Shown: positions 1 through 6,802, counted from the stretch's first letter. The stretch is DNA of 25,595 nucleotides from Bifidobacterium breve (GCA_945869505.1 CAMBOZ010000012.1:1-25595); one strand, 5' to 3'. Numbers and translations are program-made. Notes: generated by a model from the letters alone, not told the origin.

Positions 1-200
1 GGGCCTTGTTCGCAATTAAGTGAGCGCGCCATAATGCGAGCGCTAGAAGTTTTTCCGCAACCACGTGGTCCGCTAAATAAATAAGCGTGATGTGTTTTGC
101 CAGATGTCAGCGCATTAGAAAGCGGAACAGTGACATGTTCTTGACCGATTACATCTGCAAATACAGATGGTCGATACTTGCGATACAACGCGAGTGACAT
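1..200 (-). CDS. dnaX: DNA polymerase III subunit gamma/tau, N-terminal fragment
   Basis: This is the first 66 codons of the clamp-loader ATPase, read leftward and cut by the window start. The reverse-strand product starts [14 protein letters not shown], continues with IGQEHV, and holds the Walker A loop [12 protein letters not shown] at about residues 44-55. That is the standard DnaX N-terminus. The ATG at 200-198 is preceded by AGGAG with five bases of spacing, which fixes the start; an in-frame GTG six bases upstream overlaps that ribosome site and is unlikely. The family loads the beta clamp and organises the replisome. Upstream on the same strand lies the SRP RNA gene, then the divergent tRNA-Ser, a neighbourhood I know from other actinobacteria. 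Only the start of the AAA+ domain is visible; Walker B, the zinc site and the tau part lie outside. Confidence 0.95.
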   Translation of the reverse strand, partial: MSLALYRKYRPSVFADVIGQEHVTVPLSNALTSGKTHHAYLFSGPRGCGKTSSARIMARSLNCEQG

Positions 201-269
201 ATTCACTCCTCTCTTCTGCGCAACGATATTTACAACCTATTACAAAGTCCCGACTGGCACTATATAAAG

Positions 270-357
270 GACCCCCCACGCACCCATTAGAGCGCGCCTA
301 CCCTTGCTGTATTCCTACCCTGGGGGAGTTCAGCGCGGTAATGCCGCGTGAGGGATC
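270..357 (-). ncRNA. ffs: Small bacterial SRP RNA (4.5S type)
   Basis: Read on the minus strand, the region holds the conserved SRP RNA apex: a CCCCCAGGG arm, a GGAA tetraloop closed by GTA/TAC, and then CAGCAAGGG, the domain IV signature that binds Ffh. The two ends pair into a 12-bp terminal stem (GATCCCTCACGC with GCGTGGGGGGTC, two G-T wobbles), so the RNA is about 88 nt from 357 to 270. A minus-strand TATGAT lies seven bases before the predicted 5' end. The RNA scaffolds co-translational targeting of membrane proteins. It sits between dnaX (same strand) and divergent tRNA-Ser. The ends are inferred from pairing, not mapped. Confidence 0.88.
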
Positions 358-364
358 TGGCGTA

Positions 365-370
365 ATCATA
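365..370 (-). promoter_or_regulatory. Candidate -10 element of the SRP RNA gene
   Basis: TATGAT on the minus strand ends seven bases before base 357, the 5' end predicted from the SRP RNA terminal stem. No convincing -35 hexamer is seen 17-18 bases upstream (GCTAAG or GGCTAA). Confidence 0.5.
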
Positions 371-397
371 GTTATTACCCCGTTACCCTTAGCCAGT

Positions 398-411
398 CGG
401 GAGCAATCCCG
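398..411 (+). promoter_or_regulatory. Hairpin with GCAA tetraloop just before tRNA-Ser
   Basis: CGGGA-GCAA-TCCCG is a perfect five-base-pair stem with a GNRA-type loop on the plus strand, ending three bases before tRNA-Ser. It would lie in the 5' leader of pre-tRNA-Ser. Its left arm shares bases 398-402 with the inverted repeat around the SRP RNA, so the two pairings exclude each other. Confidence 0.45.
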
Positions 412-414
412 CCA

Positions 415-499
415 GGAGGATTCGCATAGCGGCCGAGTGCGCACGCTTGGAAAGCGTGTAAAGGGCAACCTTTCGAGGGTTCAAATCCCTCATCCTCCG
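415..499 (+). tRNA. tRNA-Ser, anticodon GGA
   Basis: The acceptor arms GGAGGAT (415-421) and ATCCTCC (492-498) pair fully, followed by discriminator G at 499. The anticodon arm CACGC-TTGGAAA-GCGTG places GGA at 449-451, which reads UCC and UCU. A long variable arm (AAAGG-GCAA-CCTTT) follows, as expected of class II serine tRNAs. The T arm is GAGGG-TTCAAAT-CCCTC. The 3' CCA is not encoded, since the next bases are CT. The gene is divergent from the SRP RNA and is followed after 18 bases by the end of a convergent gene. Confidence 0.96.
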
Positions 500-517
500 C
501 TCGCATATGCAAAAAAC

Positions 518-1375
518 CTATTTGCAGTAGTCGCTCGTCTTTCCATTTTTGGCATCACGAGAGGGAAGTAATTTCACCGCCGCGCTGTCAGCTTGAGGCA
601 ATGAATTTAGCCAACAAATACCGTAAGAATCTGCTGGATACTGAGAATGAGCGCTAGCCCAAGCAGGGTCTTTCGATGCTTCATTTTTCTGGCGCATGTC
701 ATAAACGCCGAAATCTACAGAAACATTATTGAGGAATCCGACTTCCGTGGCGATGACTTCACCAACTGTGACAGCGACGGGCGGATTAACTGGGTCAGTA
801 CGAGTGTCTTCCTTTATCGGAAACGCATTAACTATCGCCTCAAATTTCGCGGTCAATTTTCTTAAATGATCAAATCGGAACGAAACTCCACAATCTCCAT
901 CAAACTCAAAGAGATACTGAATCTCTCCCAACTCTTTATAACGAACAACGCGGGTGACTTTGCCATTTAGTGGAATCTTCACTGTAACCAAATTATCGGT
1001 CGCATTATCAAAACCAAAACCACCATGCGCTTTGTAATTTCCGCCGCGCTCTTGCCCCGGATAAAGAATCGATGTCACCTTTGATAAGTCAACCGGCGTT
1101 TGAATAAGTGGCGTTGGACATGATGACTTCGGGGTGGCGCTAGCACTTGGAGATGAGGATGCTGGAGCGGTAGGTGAAGTGCTCTTAGTGCCTACTCCTT
1201 TACTCCAAACATATTTCTTACCACTCTTGATACAGGTGTACTTGATCCCTGCGGATGTACTGATCTGGCCAAGTTTTTTACAAGTAGTACCTGGCTTAAC
1301 CGCCGCTGTTGCAGTTGAAAGGTTTAGCGTAAGCACGAAGCATCCAATCACTATGGTTGCAATCATCCGCTTCAT
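518..1375 (-). CDS. Secreted protein with degenerate M23-like (LytM) C-terminal domain
   Basis: The 285-residue product starts at the ATG at 1375-1373; an upstream extension of the frame lacks the signal peptide. Residues 1-26 are a Sec-type signal (basic start, IATIVIGCFVLTL core, ATA-A cleavage region). Residues about 27-65 form a small Cys/Lys/Gly-rich module (GTTCKKLGQ, YTCIKSGKKYVWSKG) that I recognise from exported proteins of freshwater actinobacteria. A Ser/Ala/Pro linker follows. The C-terminal half resembles a peptidase M23 beta-core: AHGGFGFD in place of HxGxD, PLNGKVTRV, a DHLRKL strand in place of the GHL motif, and VSVDFGVYD where active enzymes have LHFEV. Loss of the last histidine suggests a binding rather than hydrolytic role. 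TATCTT lies seven bases before the ATG and no well-spaced ribosome site exists. The M23 relation is inferred from motif order. Confidence 0.75.
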   Translation of the reverse strand: MKRMIATIVIGCFVLTLNLSTATAAVKPGTTCKKLGQISTSAGIKYTCIKSGKKYVWSKGVGTKSTSPTAPASSSPSASATPKSSCPTPLIQTPVDLSKVTSILYPGQERGGNYKAHGGFGFDNATDNLVTVKIPLNGKVTRVVRYKELGEIQYLFEFDGDCGVSFRFDHLRKLTAKFEAIVNAFPIKEDTRTDPVNPPVAVTVGEVIATEVGFLNNVSVDFGVYDMRQKNEASKDPAWASAHSQYPADSYGICWLNSLPQADSAAVKLLPSRDAKNGKTSDYCK

Positions 1376-1382
1376 ACTTCCA

Positions 1383-1388
1383 AAGATA
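1383..1388 (-). promoter_or_regulatory. Candidate -10 giving a leaderless mRNA for the secreted protein
   Basis: TATCTT on the minus strand is followed by seven bases and then the ATG at 1375. This matches the TANNNT-N6/7-start geometry seen at several other genes in this window. GGAAG lies only one base before the ATG, too close for a normal ribosome site. Confidence 0.4.
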
Positions 1389-1508
1389 TCAACGAAATAG
1401 CAACGCGAATAGAGCACTTTCCAGACTGAATCTGTTGAGCATTTAATTGATAGCCGCCTCCTGTGGATAAGTTTTGAGGTCCTTTTAAAATTTCTGTAAC
1501 CCTCGGGT

Positions 1509-2006
1509 ATGACTACAACAATTCCAAAACTCAATCCACTTAATTTCAAGGTTCCAGGTGTTTTAATGATTGGGTTATTGGCCGCTCAATTCTTATTTTT
1601 TGGAGGTGAAGGTGGGCCTGAGCCAGAATGTATTTTGAATGTAGAGCACCCGCATCTTTCGACTTCGCTTAAAGAGACGTTAGGTATAAACGTCATAAAA
1701 TTAAATATCACTTCAATCTGCAATGTTCCACAAATTCAGACCCGTCTAGCCTCTAAAATCCTTAAATCTGAGAATTCGAAAGAATCGGTAGCTCACGTTT
1801 TCCCAATCAGAATTGTCGCTTCAACATCAAAGTTACCCCAAACCGCTTTCTTCAAAAATATTTTTATCCAGTGCTTCCCGGGAGTCAAGGCTTCTTATAG
1901 AGGGTTCGCAACAGGGACGGTTAAGTTAAAAAATGGCGCAGAAGTCTCAGTCTCAGGTTCCTCCGAAAAATTCGTAGCGGTGAACTGCACTATCGGTGCA
2001 CAATAG
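1509..2006 (+). CDS. Unrecognised membrane-anchored protein with four exported cysteines
   Basis: I do not recognise this 165-residue protein. Residues 1-14 hold Lys7 and Lys14, followed by one hydrophobic segment (about 15-32, PGVLMIGLLAAQFLFF), so the rest probably lies outside the membrane. There is no lipobox, because Cys41 is about ten residues past the segment. The exported part has exactly four cysteines (41, 71, 122, 160), enough for two disulfides, and is rich in short alternating hydrophobic stretches typical of beta structure. The chosen ATG has no clear ribosome site; an alternative ATG at 1566 follows AGGTG but would remove the basic residues before the membrane segment. The stop overlaps the next gene by 11 bases, indicating a two-gene unit. 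The base composition is more AT-rich than the neighbouring metabolic genes. Confidence 0.6.
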   Translation: MTTTIPKLNPLNFKVPGVLMIGLLAAQFLFFGGEGGPEPECILNVEHPHLSTSLKETLGINVIKLNITSICNVPQIQTRLASKILKSENSKESVAHVFPIRIVASTSKLPQTAFFKNIFIQCFPGVKASYRGFATGTVKLKNGAEVSVSGSSEKFVAVNCTIGAQ

Positions 2007-2511
2007 GAAGGTGAGTTACTTTGAAGAATGCCTACGACTTGGCGAATGGCTAGGCCAAGACGATAGGCGTGCACTCTATAAGTATCTTGTCGTCGAAAAT
2101 AAAGAAATTTACCGAAAGCAAGCAGTCTCCCTATTGAGAAATTCTCAACTCCAAAGGACGATTGCCAGTGGAGAAATATTTTATACTTGTAAAAATCAGA
2201 AAGTAAGTTACGTTGCACGTAAAATTAATACTTACAATTTTACTCCCGAAATGCGAGAGATTAAACTTTCAGGATTTAAGTTCCGCAACATCGCCAAATT
2301 AAGAAAATTTTTTGCTCAGAGCGATGTTGATGTAATCCAGAACTATCCTATTTCCGTCGAAAAAGACTTCTCTGAATCTGGATTTGGTATAGATGCCTAT
2401 GCATATTATGAGCTGTCCTACTATTCAAATGGTAAGAGTCGAATAATTGGGCTAATCAATAAAGTTAGAGCCGACGACAGAGAGATACTTTCTAAGCTAA
2501 GGACTCTCTAG
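1996..2511 (+). CDS. Unrecognised small soluble protein, partner of the preceding gene
   Basis: The family is not recognised. The frame encodes up to 171 residues from a GTG at 1996 that overlaps the end of the preceding gene; a second in-frame GTG at 2011 directly abuts AGGAAG, so the start is uncertain. No signal peptide or membrane segment is visible. The sequence is rich in Lys, Arg, Tyr and Phe, with a basic patch near FKFRNIAKLRKFF (about residues 93-105) and a Tyr-rich stretch (DAYAYYELSYY) in the C-terminal third. AGA, AGG, ATA and TTA codons are common, unlike the housekeeping genes nearby, which hints at recent acquisition or weak selection. It is expected to be translated together with the exported four-cysteine protein. 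The stop lies seven bases from the convergent dehydrogenase stop. Confidence 0.55.
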   Translation: MHNRKVSYFEECLRLGEWLGQDDRRALYKYLVVENKEIYRKQAVSLLRNSQLQRTIASGEIFYTCKNQKVSYVARKINTYNFTPEMREIKLSGFKFRNIAKLRKFFAQSDVDVIQNYPISVEKDFSESGFGIDAYAYYELSYYSNGKSRIIGLINKVRADDREILSKLRTL

Positions 2512-2518
2512 GGGAAAA

Positions 2519-3937
2519 TTAAATCTCGACTCCGATGTATTTGGTCTCGAGGAATTCGTGAATTCCATCGAAGCCACCTTCGCGACCTAAGCCCGATTGC
2601 TTAACTCCACCGAATGGTGCAGCTGGATCCGAAATAAGTCCGCGGTTGATAGCGACCATTCCGGATTCGATCGCCTCAGAGATCTGAATCGCGCGTTTTA
2701 GATTTTCTGAGTACACATAGCTAATTAGTCCGAAGTCAGTGCTGTTCGCTAATTCAATTGCTTCAGCATCTGTATCGAAAACGACGACTGGAGCTACTGG
2801 ACCGAAGACTTCGTGGTTGAGAATTTCAGCCTTCTTATCTACTTCGAGGACCGTTGCGGGGTAGAAAGCGCCCGGACCATCGGGGGTTTTGCCGCCGGTT
2901 AATACCTTTGCGCCAGCCTTGATTGAGTTATCAACGAGTTCTGCAATCTTGTTGCGCTCTTTAACGGAAACACTGGCACCTAGTTGAATTCCAGCATCAC
3001 GGCCGCGACCCATAACAAATGCGCCCATTGCGGCTGCAAACTTTTCCATAAATTCTTTAGCGACAGGGCGTTGTACATAAATTCGATTTGCGGCAGTGCA
3101 AGCGGCACCGCCATTACGCATCTTGGCAAGCATTAAACCTTTTACCGCTTCATCAATATTGGCATCATCCATAACAACAAATGGTGCGTTTCCGCCAAGT
3201 TCCATTGAGCAGCGAATTACATTGTCGGCAGCCTCTTTAAGAATTATGCGGCCGACTTCTGTTGAACCGGTAAATGACAAATTCTTTACTCGCTTATCGT
3301 GCAACATCTTGGCGATCGCTGGTCCTGTTGGTGTTGGCAAAATTAAATTAACAACACCTTTTGGAACTCCGGCGCGATCTAAAATATCAACGATAGCGAG
3401 CGCAGTAAGTGGTGTTTCACCAGCTGGTTTTAAAATCATTGTGCAGCCTGCGGCTATCGCTGGACCAATCTTTCGCGTCGCCATTCCAGCTGGGAAATTC
3501 CAAGGCGTAATTAGAATTGAGAGACCGACTGGTTGGTGCGTAACAAGAATTCGCTTGTCGCCACTTGGTGACATTCGGAAATCACCAGCGATGCGAACGG
3601 CTTCTTCGGAGAACCAACGGAAAAATTCTGCGGCATAGGCAACTTCACCTTTTGCATCAGGTAGCGCTTTGCCATTCTCTTTAGAAATTAACTCGGCTAA
3701 GTAATCTGCTTCTTGCGTCATAAGTTCAAATGCTTTGCGCAGAATTTCACCGCGTACGCGGGGTGCGGTCTTGGCCCAGGCGGGTGCGGCGCGATCGGCG
3801 GCGGCTAGCGCGGCTTCAATTTCGGCATCTCCGGCGGTGGCAACTTTGGCGATTACTGAGCCATCGCTGGGATCAATTACATCCAAAGTGCCATTTCCAT
3901 CGACCCATTGGCCATCTATATATAACTGAGGGCGCAT
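2519..3937 (-). CDS. gabD: NAD(P)-dependent succinate-semialdehyde dehydrogenase
   Basis: The 472-residue protein is a full-length aldehyde dehydrogenase of the succinate-semialdehyde type, oxidising the semialdehyde to succinate at the end of GABA and polyamine breakdown. Visible landmarks are PWNFP with Asn147, the cofactor Lys170 in LKPAGETP, the SFTGSTEVG nucleotide-binding turn (221-229), the general-base Glu246 in MELGGNAP, catalytic Cys280 in GGAACTAANR, EVFGP (376-380) and the C-terminal FGGVKQSGLGREGG with ETKY that marks this subgroup. The ATG at 3937-3935 fits the family N-terminus (MRPQLYIDGQWV). TATGCT ends six bases before it, so the mRNA is probably leaderless. It is divergent from the KimA-like fusion gene. 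A succinate-semialdehyde substrate is likely but not proven; related enzymes take glutarate semialdehyde. Confidence 0.88.
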   Translation of the reverse strand: MRPQLYIDGQWVDGNGTLDVIDPSDGSVIAKVATAGDAEIEAALAAADRAAPAWAKTAPRVRGEILRKAFELMTQEADYLAELISKENGKALPDAKGEVAYAAEFFRWFSEEAVRIAGDFRMSPSGDKRILVTHQPVGLSILITPWNFPAGMATRKIGPAIAAGCTMILKPAGETPLTALAIVDILDRAGVPKGVVNLILPTPTGPAIAKMLHDKRVKNLSFTGSTEVGRIILKEAADNVIRCSMELGGNAPFVVMDDANIDEAVKGLMLAKMRNGGAACTAANRIYVQRPVAKEFMEKFAAAMGAFVMGRGRDAGIQLGASVSVKERNKIAELVDNSIKAGAKVLTGGKTPDGPGAFYPATVLEVDKKAEILNHEVFGPVAPVVVFDTDAEAIELANSTDFGLISYVYSENLKRAIQISEAIESGMVAINRGLISDPAAPFGGVKQSGLGREGGFDGIHEFLETKYIGVEI

Positions 3938-3943
3938 AAGATG

Positions 3944-3949
3944 AGCATA
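3944..3949 (-). promoter_or_regulatory. Candidate -10 of gabD, leaderless spacing
   Basis: TATGCT on the minus strand is followed by exactly six bases and then the gabD ATG at 3937. It lies inside the longest possible reading frame of the divergent permease but upstream of that gene's better-supported GTG start at 3998. Confidence 0.5.
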
Positions 3950-3985
3950 CTGAAAAGGCAATTAGACGCGCTAGCCGCGGTAACT

Positions 3986-3992
3986 GAAGGAG
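3986..3992 (+). promoter_or_regulatory. Ribosome binding site deciding the permease start
   Basis: GAAGGAG stands five bases before the GTG at 3998. This is one of the strongest ribosome sites in the window and favours the GTG over the ATG at 3941, which lies only three bases from the divergent gabD start. Confidence 0.55.
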
Positions 3993-3997
3993 TTCGT

Positions 3998-6340
3998 GTG
4001 CCAAAGTCTTGGACAGATGGTGCGCCAGAACCTGTTGCACTTCAGGATCATGCTCATTTAAAGGATCCGCTTCGCTACAAGATTAAGCGTCGCCTGCTCG
4101 GTAATGCGCTCAACCGACATTCTTTAGGGCATCAGCGTTTATCAAAACGGTATGCCTTGGGAATTCTTTCCTCTGACTGTATTTCATCTTCTGCATACGG
4201 CAGCGAGCAGATTCTCATCGCTTTGTTGCCAGCGTTTGGTTTGGCGGCATTTGCAATCTTGATGCCGATGACAGCAGTTGTATTAGTAATTCTTTTAATT
4301 ATCACCCTTTCTTATCGAAATGTGATTGATGTTTACACAAAGACCGGCGGCGCATACATAGTCTCGCGCGATAACTTCGGTCCCGTGGTGGCGCAAATTG
4401 CGGCTGTCGCACTGATTCTTGATTATGTTGTTACGGTAGCAATTCAATCTGCGGCAGGAGTCGCGGCGATTATTTCAACTTTTCCATCACTTTCACCGTG
4501 GAAAATTCCAATGATCTTGCTTGTGATCGTTTTACTAACCTACGGAAATCTTCGCGGAGTAAAAGAAGCAGGCAAAGCATTTGCTTTCCCAACTTATTTC
4601 TTCGTGGGTTGCATGTTGATCGTATTCGGTATGGGTTTCTGGCGACTCTTCAATGGAACTCTTCCAGTTCTTGCCACAGATCTACCTGGAGCGGTTGAAG
4701 TAGGACAAGAGCAAGGACTCTTAACAGCCGCAGCAATCTTTATCTTGTTACGCGCTTTTGCAAATGGTGGTTCTTCACTAACTGGCTTAGAAGCAATATC
4801 CGATGGTGTTGCACTCTTTAAAGCACCAGAACACGTAAACGCCAAGCGAACGCTCGTGATTATGAGTTGCATCCTGGGCACACTTGTACTTGGCGTTTCT
4901 TACTTTGCACACCACATCCAAGCGATGCCTTATGAATCAGGAACGCCAACAGTTATTTCACAAATCGCTAAAGCTGCTATGGGTGAAGGCGCCTTCGGAA
5001 GCTTTATGTTTATTATGGTTCAGCTAGCGACAATGCTTATTCTCTTCGCTGGCGCAAACACTACGTATAGCGCTTTCCCATTGCTCTGTAACTTCGTCGC
5101 AAGCGATGGCTATTTGCCTCGTCAATTAACAAAGCGCGGCCACCGTCTTGCTTTCTCAAATGGAATTTTACTACTCGCCGGCGGTGGAATTGTTCTCGTC
5201 TTGATTACCGCTGGTTCGGTTGAACATCTCGTCGCCTTCTACGCCCTAGGTGTATTTACTGGCTTTACATTGGCCGGTTTTGGTATGACAAAGCATTCAA
5301 TTCGAGTAAAGCCAGATGGTTGGAAGGTTCGAGTCGTAATCAACTCACTTGCTGGTTCTGTTTCTCTCATAATTGTAATTATCTTTTCAATTGTTAAATT
5401 CACTCAGGGTGCTTGGTTGGTGTTGTTAGTTGCTCCAATCATGGTCGTCTCATTCTTGCGCTTACGCCGTCAATACACTCGCGAACAAGAAGCGTTATTG
5501 GTAAGACAAGAACAAGAGAGAGCTACAACCATTGTTCGCCACAATGTAACCGTCTTGGTTGATAACGTTGATATCGCAACAGTCGGTGCAATTAGATATG
5601 CACGAAGCCTTAAGCCACGTAATTTGAGCGCAGTTCACTTTGTAATTGATGATCGTCGTGCAGAAGAGATAAAGAACGCTTGGGCGGCGTCAGATGCCCT
5701 AGATGATGTAACCCTTGAACTTATCGACTGTCCGGATCGCCGTCTTGCAAATGCTGCAGTTGATTACGCAATCCGAATGACAGAGAAGAACGATATTGAA
5801 TTAACTTTGCTACTTCCGCGTCGCTCATACTCAGGTTTCTTAGGGCGACTACTCCACGATCAGACCGCTGAAGAAATTGCTGCACCAATTTCACAATTGC
5901 AACGAGTCGTTGCGACGATTGTTCCGTTTGACGTAGATCGCATTACATCCGGATCTAATTTGATTGTTCAATCTAAACCGGCCGAGAAGGCCGCACCAGT
6001 GAAGAGTGAAAATCAATTTAAAGCTGTTAAAGATATTGTTAAACCAGTAGAACCAATTAGCCACTACGCTGAAAACTTGACGCCGATCGGCAATATTTTA
6101 TGGAGACAAAGAGCCCAAGTTCAGGGACGGGTTACTGCGATTAAGAGCGCTGCAAAAGGTTCTGCACCGCTTCTCCAAGTAGAAGTTTGGGATGAAACTG
6201 GCGGCGTAACTCTGCACTTCTTGGGCCGCCGCGAGATCGCGGGCTTAGAAGTTGGAACGCAAATTCGTGCAGAAGGTATGGTCGGTGAAGAAGATGGTGC
6301 GCTAACTATCTTGAATCCTTCTTACCAATTACTAGTTTAA
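3998..6340 (+). CDS. KimA-like K+/H+ APC permease fused to USP-like and OB-fold domains
   Basis: Numbering from the upstream ATG at 3941 (799 residues), I see three parts. Residues about 70-508 are an APC-superfamily permease with 12 likely membrane segments. They closely follow KimA-type potassium transporters: LSSDCISSSAYGSEQ with Asp79 and Tyr86, TGGAYIVSRDNFG, LDYVVTV with Asp161-Tyr162, and SSLTGLEAIS. Residues about 533-665 resemble a universal-stress-protein fold (HNVTVLVDNVD, SAVHFVID). After a charged linker, about 717-799 form an OB fold with the motifs VQGRV, DETGGVTLHFLGRR and ILNPSYQLLV, typical of stand-alone actinobacterial OB proteins. I choose the GTG at 3998 (780 residues) because GAAGGAG precedes it by five bases; the ATG at 3941 has no ribosome site. 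Potassium uptake is inferred from KimA similarity. Confidence 0.85.
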   Translation: MPKSWTDGAPEPVALQDHAHLKDPLRYKIKRRLLGNALNRHSLGHQRLSKRYALGILSSDCISSSAYGSEQILIALLPAFGLAAFAILMPMTAVVLVILLIITLSYRNVIDVYTKTGGAYIVSRDNFGPVVAQIAAVALILDYVVTVAIQSAAGVAAIISTFPSLSPWKIPMILLVIVLLTYGNLRGVKEAGKAFAFPTYFFVGCMLIVFGMGFWRLFNGTLPVLATDLPGAVEVGQEQGLLTAAAIFILLRAFANGGSSLTGLEAISDGVALFKAPEHVNAKRTLVIMSCILGTLVLGVSYFAHHIQAMPYESGTPTVISQIAKAAMGEGAFGSFMFIMVQLATMLILFAGANTTYSAFPLLCNFVASDGYLPRQLTKRGHRLAFSNGILLLAGGGIVLVLITAGSVEHLVAFYALGVFTGFTLAGFGMTKHSIRVKPDGWKVRVVINSLAGSVSLIIVIIFSIVKFTQGAWLVLLVAPIMVVSFLRLRRQYTREQEALLVRQEQERATTIVRHNVTVLVDNVDIATVGAIRYARSLKPRNLSAVHFVIDDRRAEEIKNAWAASDALDDVTLELIDCPDRRLANAAVDYAIRMTEKNDIELTLLLPRRSYSGFLGRLLHDQTAEEIAAPISQLQRVVATIVPFDVDRITSGSNLIVQSKPAEKAAPVKSENQFKAVKDIVKPVEPISHYAENLTPIGNILWRQRAQVQGRVTAIKSAAKGSAPLLQVEVWDETGGVTLHFLGRREIAGLEVGTQIRAEGMVGEEDGALTILNPSYQLLV

Positions 6341-6341
6341 A

Positions 6342-6773
6342 TCAGCGCTGACCCTCAAAGAAATCGCTCAATAGCTTCGCGCATTCTGCTTCACGAATTC
6401 CAGCAGTTACATTCATTTTATACAGCGCACGCGGATCTCTAATTACATCCCAAACTGAGCCAACCGCTCCTGCTTTTTCATCCCAAGCACCAAAAATTAG
6501 ATGAGAGATGCGCGCTTGAGCGATTGCGCCGGCACACATTGCACAAGGTTCCAAGGTGACTATCAAAGTACATCCATCAAGCCGAGAATTTTGTAGGCGA
6601 TTAGCGGCGCTTCGCAGTGCAACTATTTCGGCGTGTGCCGTTGGATCGTTATTGGCTTCGCGTTCATTTGATCCGCTTCCGATCACCACACCATCTTTAT
6701 TAATAACAATGGCCCCAACTGGAACATCACCAGTTGATGTAGCTTTCCTTGCAATCGCGATGGCATCGTCCAT
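6342..6773 (-). CDS. tadA: tRNA(adenine-34) deaminase
   Basis: The 143-residue zinc enzyme converts adenosine to inosine at the wobble position of tRNA-Arg(ACG). It has the cytidine-deaminase-fold motifs HAE (His47, Glu49) and PCAMC (Cys77, Cys80), which supply the three zinc ligands and the proton-shuttling glutamate. The family signatures NEREANNDPTAHAE and the ALYKMNVTAGI tail region are also present, and the length is normal. The ATG at 6773 has only a weak CGGA upstream. It follows the tRNA deaminase-associated gene by 29 bases on the same strand, a pairing common in actinobacteria, so the two are probably co-transcribed. Its stop lies one base from the convergent permease stop. A guanine deaminase is the main alternative but fits the motifs less well. 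Confidence 0.93.
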   Translation of the reverse strand: MDDAIAIARKATSTGDVPVGAIVINKDGVVIGSGSNEREANNDPTAHAEIVALRSAANRLQNSRLDGCTLIVTLEPCAMCAGAIAQARISHLIFGAWDEKAGAVGSVWDVIRDPRALYKMNVTAGIREAECAKLLSDFFEGQR

Positions 6774-6802
6774 TAACGATTCCGAAGTTTTCTGAGAAAT
6801 TC

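Larger units (their letters stand above)
248..402. repeat. 11-bp perfect inverted repeat flanking the SRP RNA gene
   Basis: TCCCGACTGGC at 248-258 is exactly complementary to GCCAGTCGGGA at 392-402. The arms lie 12 bases beyond the 3' end and about 35 bases before the 5' end of the SRP RNA. If both arms were in one transcript they would form a long-range stem enclosing the RNA, as in a processing precursor. The promoter-proximal arm overlaps the -35 area of the candidate SRP promoter, so a longer transcript would be needed. Confidence 0.7.

Noticed and set aside
508..526. Terminator after tRNA-Ser (TGCAAA / TTTGCA)
   Set aside because: The stem is short and AT-rich, with no U run following it on either strand.
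167..571. 134-codon plus-strand frame over the start of the window
   Set aside because: It runs across the SRP RNA and tRNA-Ser genes and antisense to dnaX and has no protein-like similarity.
1509..2006. Lipoprotein signal in the four-cysteine protein
   Set aside because: Cys41 follows GGPEPE, not a lipobox, and lies too far from the hydrophobic segment.
415..2518. Integrated element using tRNA-Ser as attachment site
   Set aside because: No integrase and no repeated tRNA 3' end near 2511 were found.
3735..3939. Arg- and Ala-rich plus-strand frames opposite the start of gabD
   Set aside because: They are shadows of the gabD coding strand; composition follows the gabD codon pattern.
3938..3997. 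c-di-AMP (ydaO) riboswitch before the KimA-like gene
   Set aside because: Known for firmicute kimA, but the 60-base gap is too short and no conserved motifs are visible.
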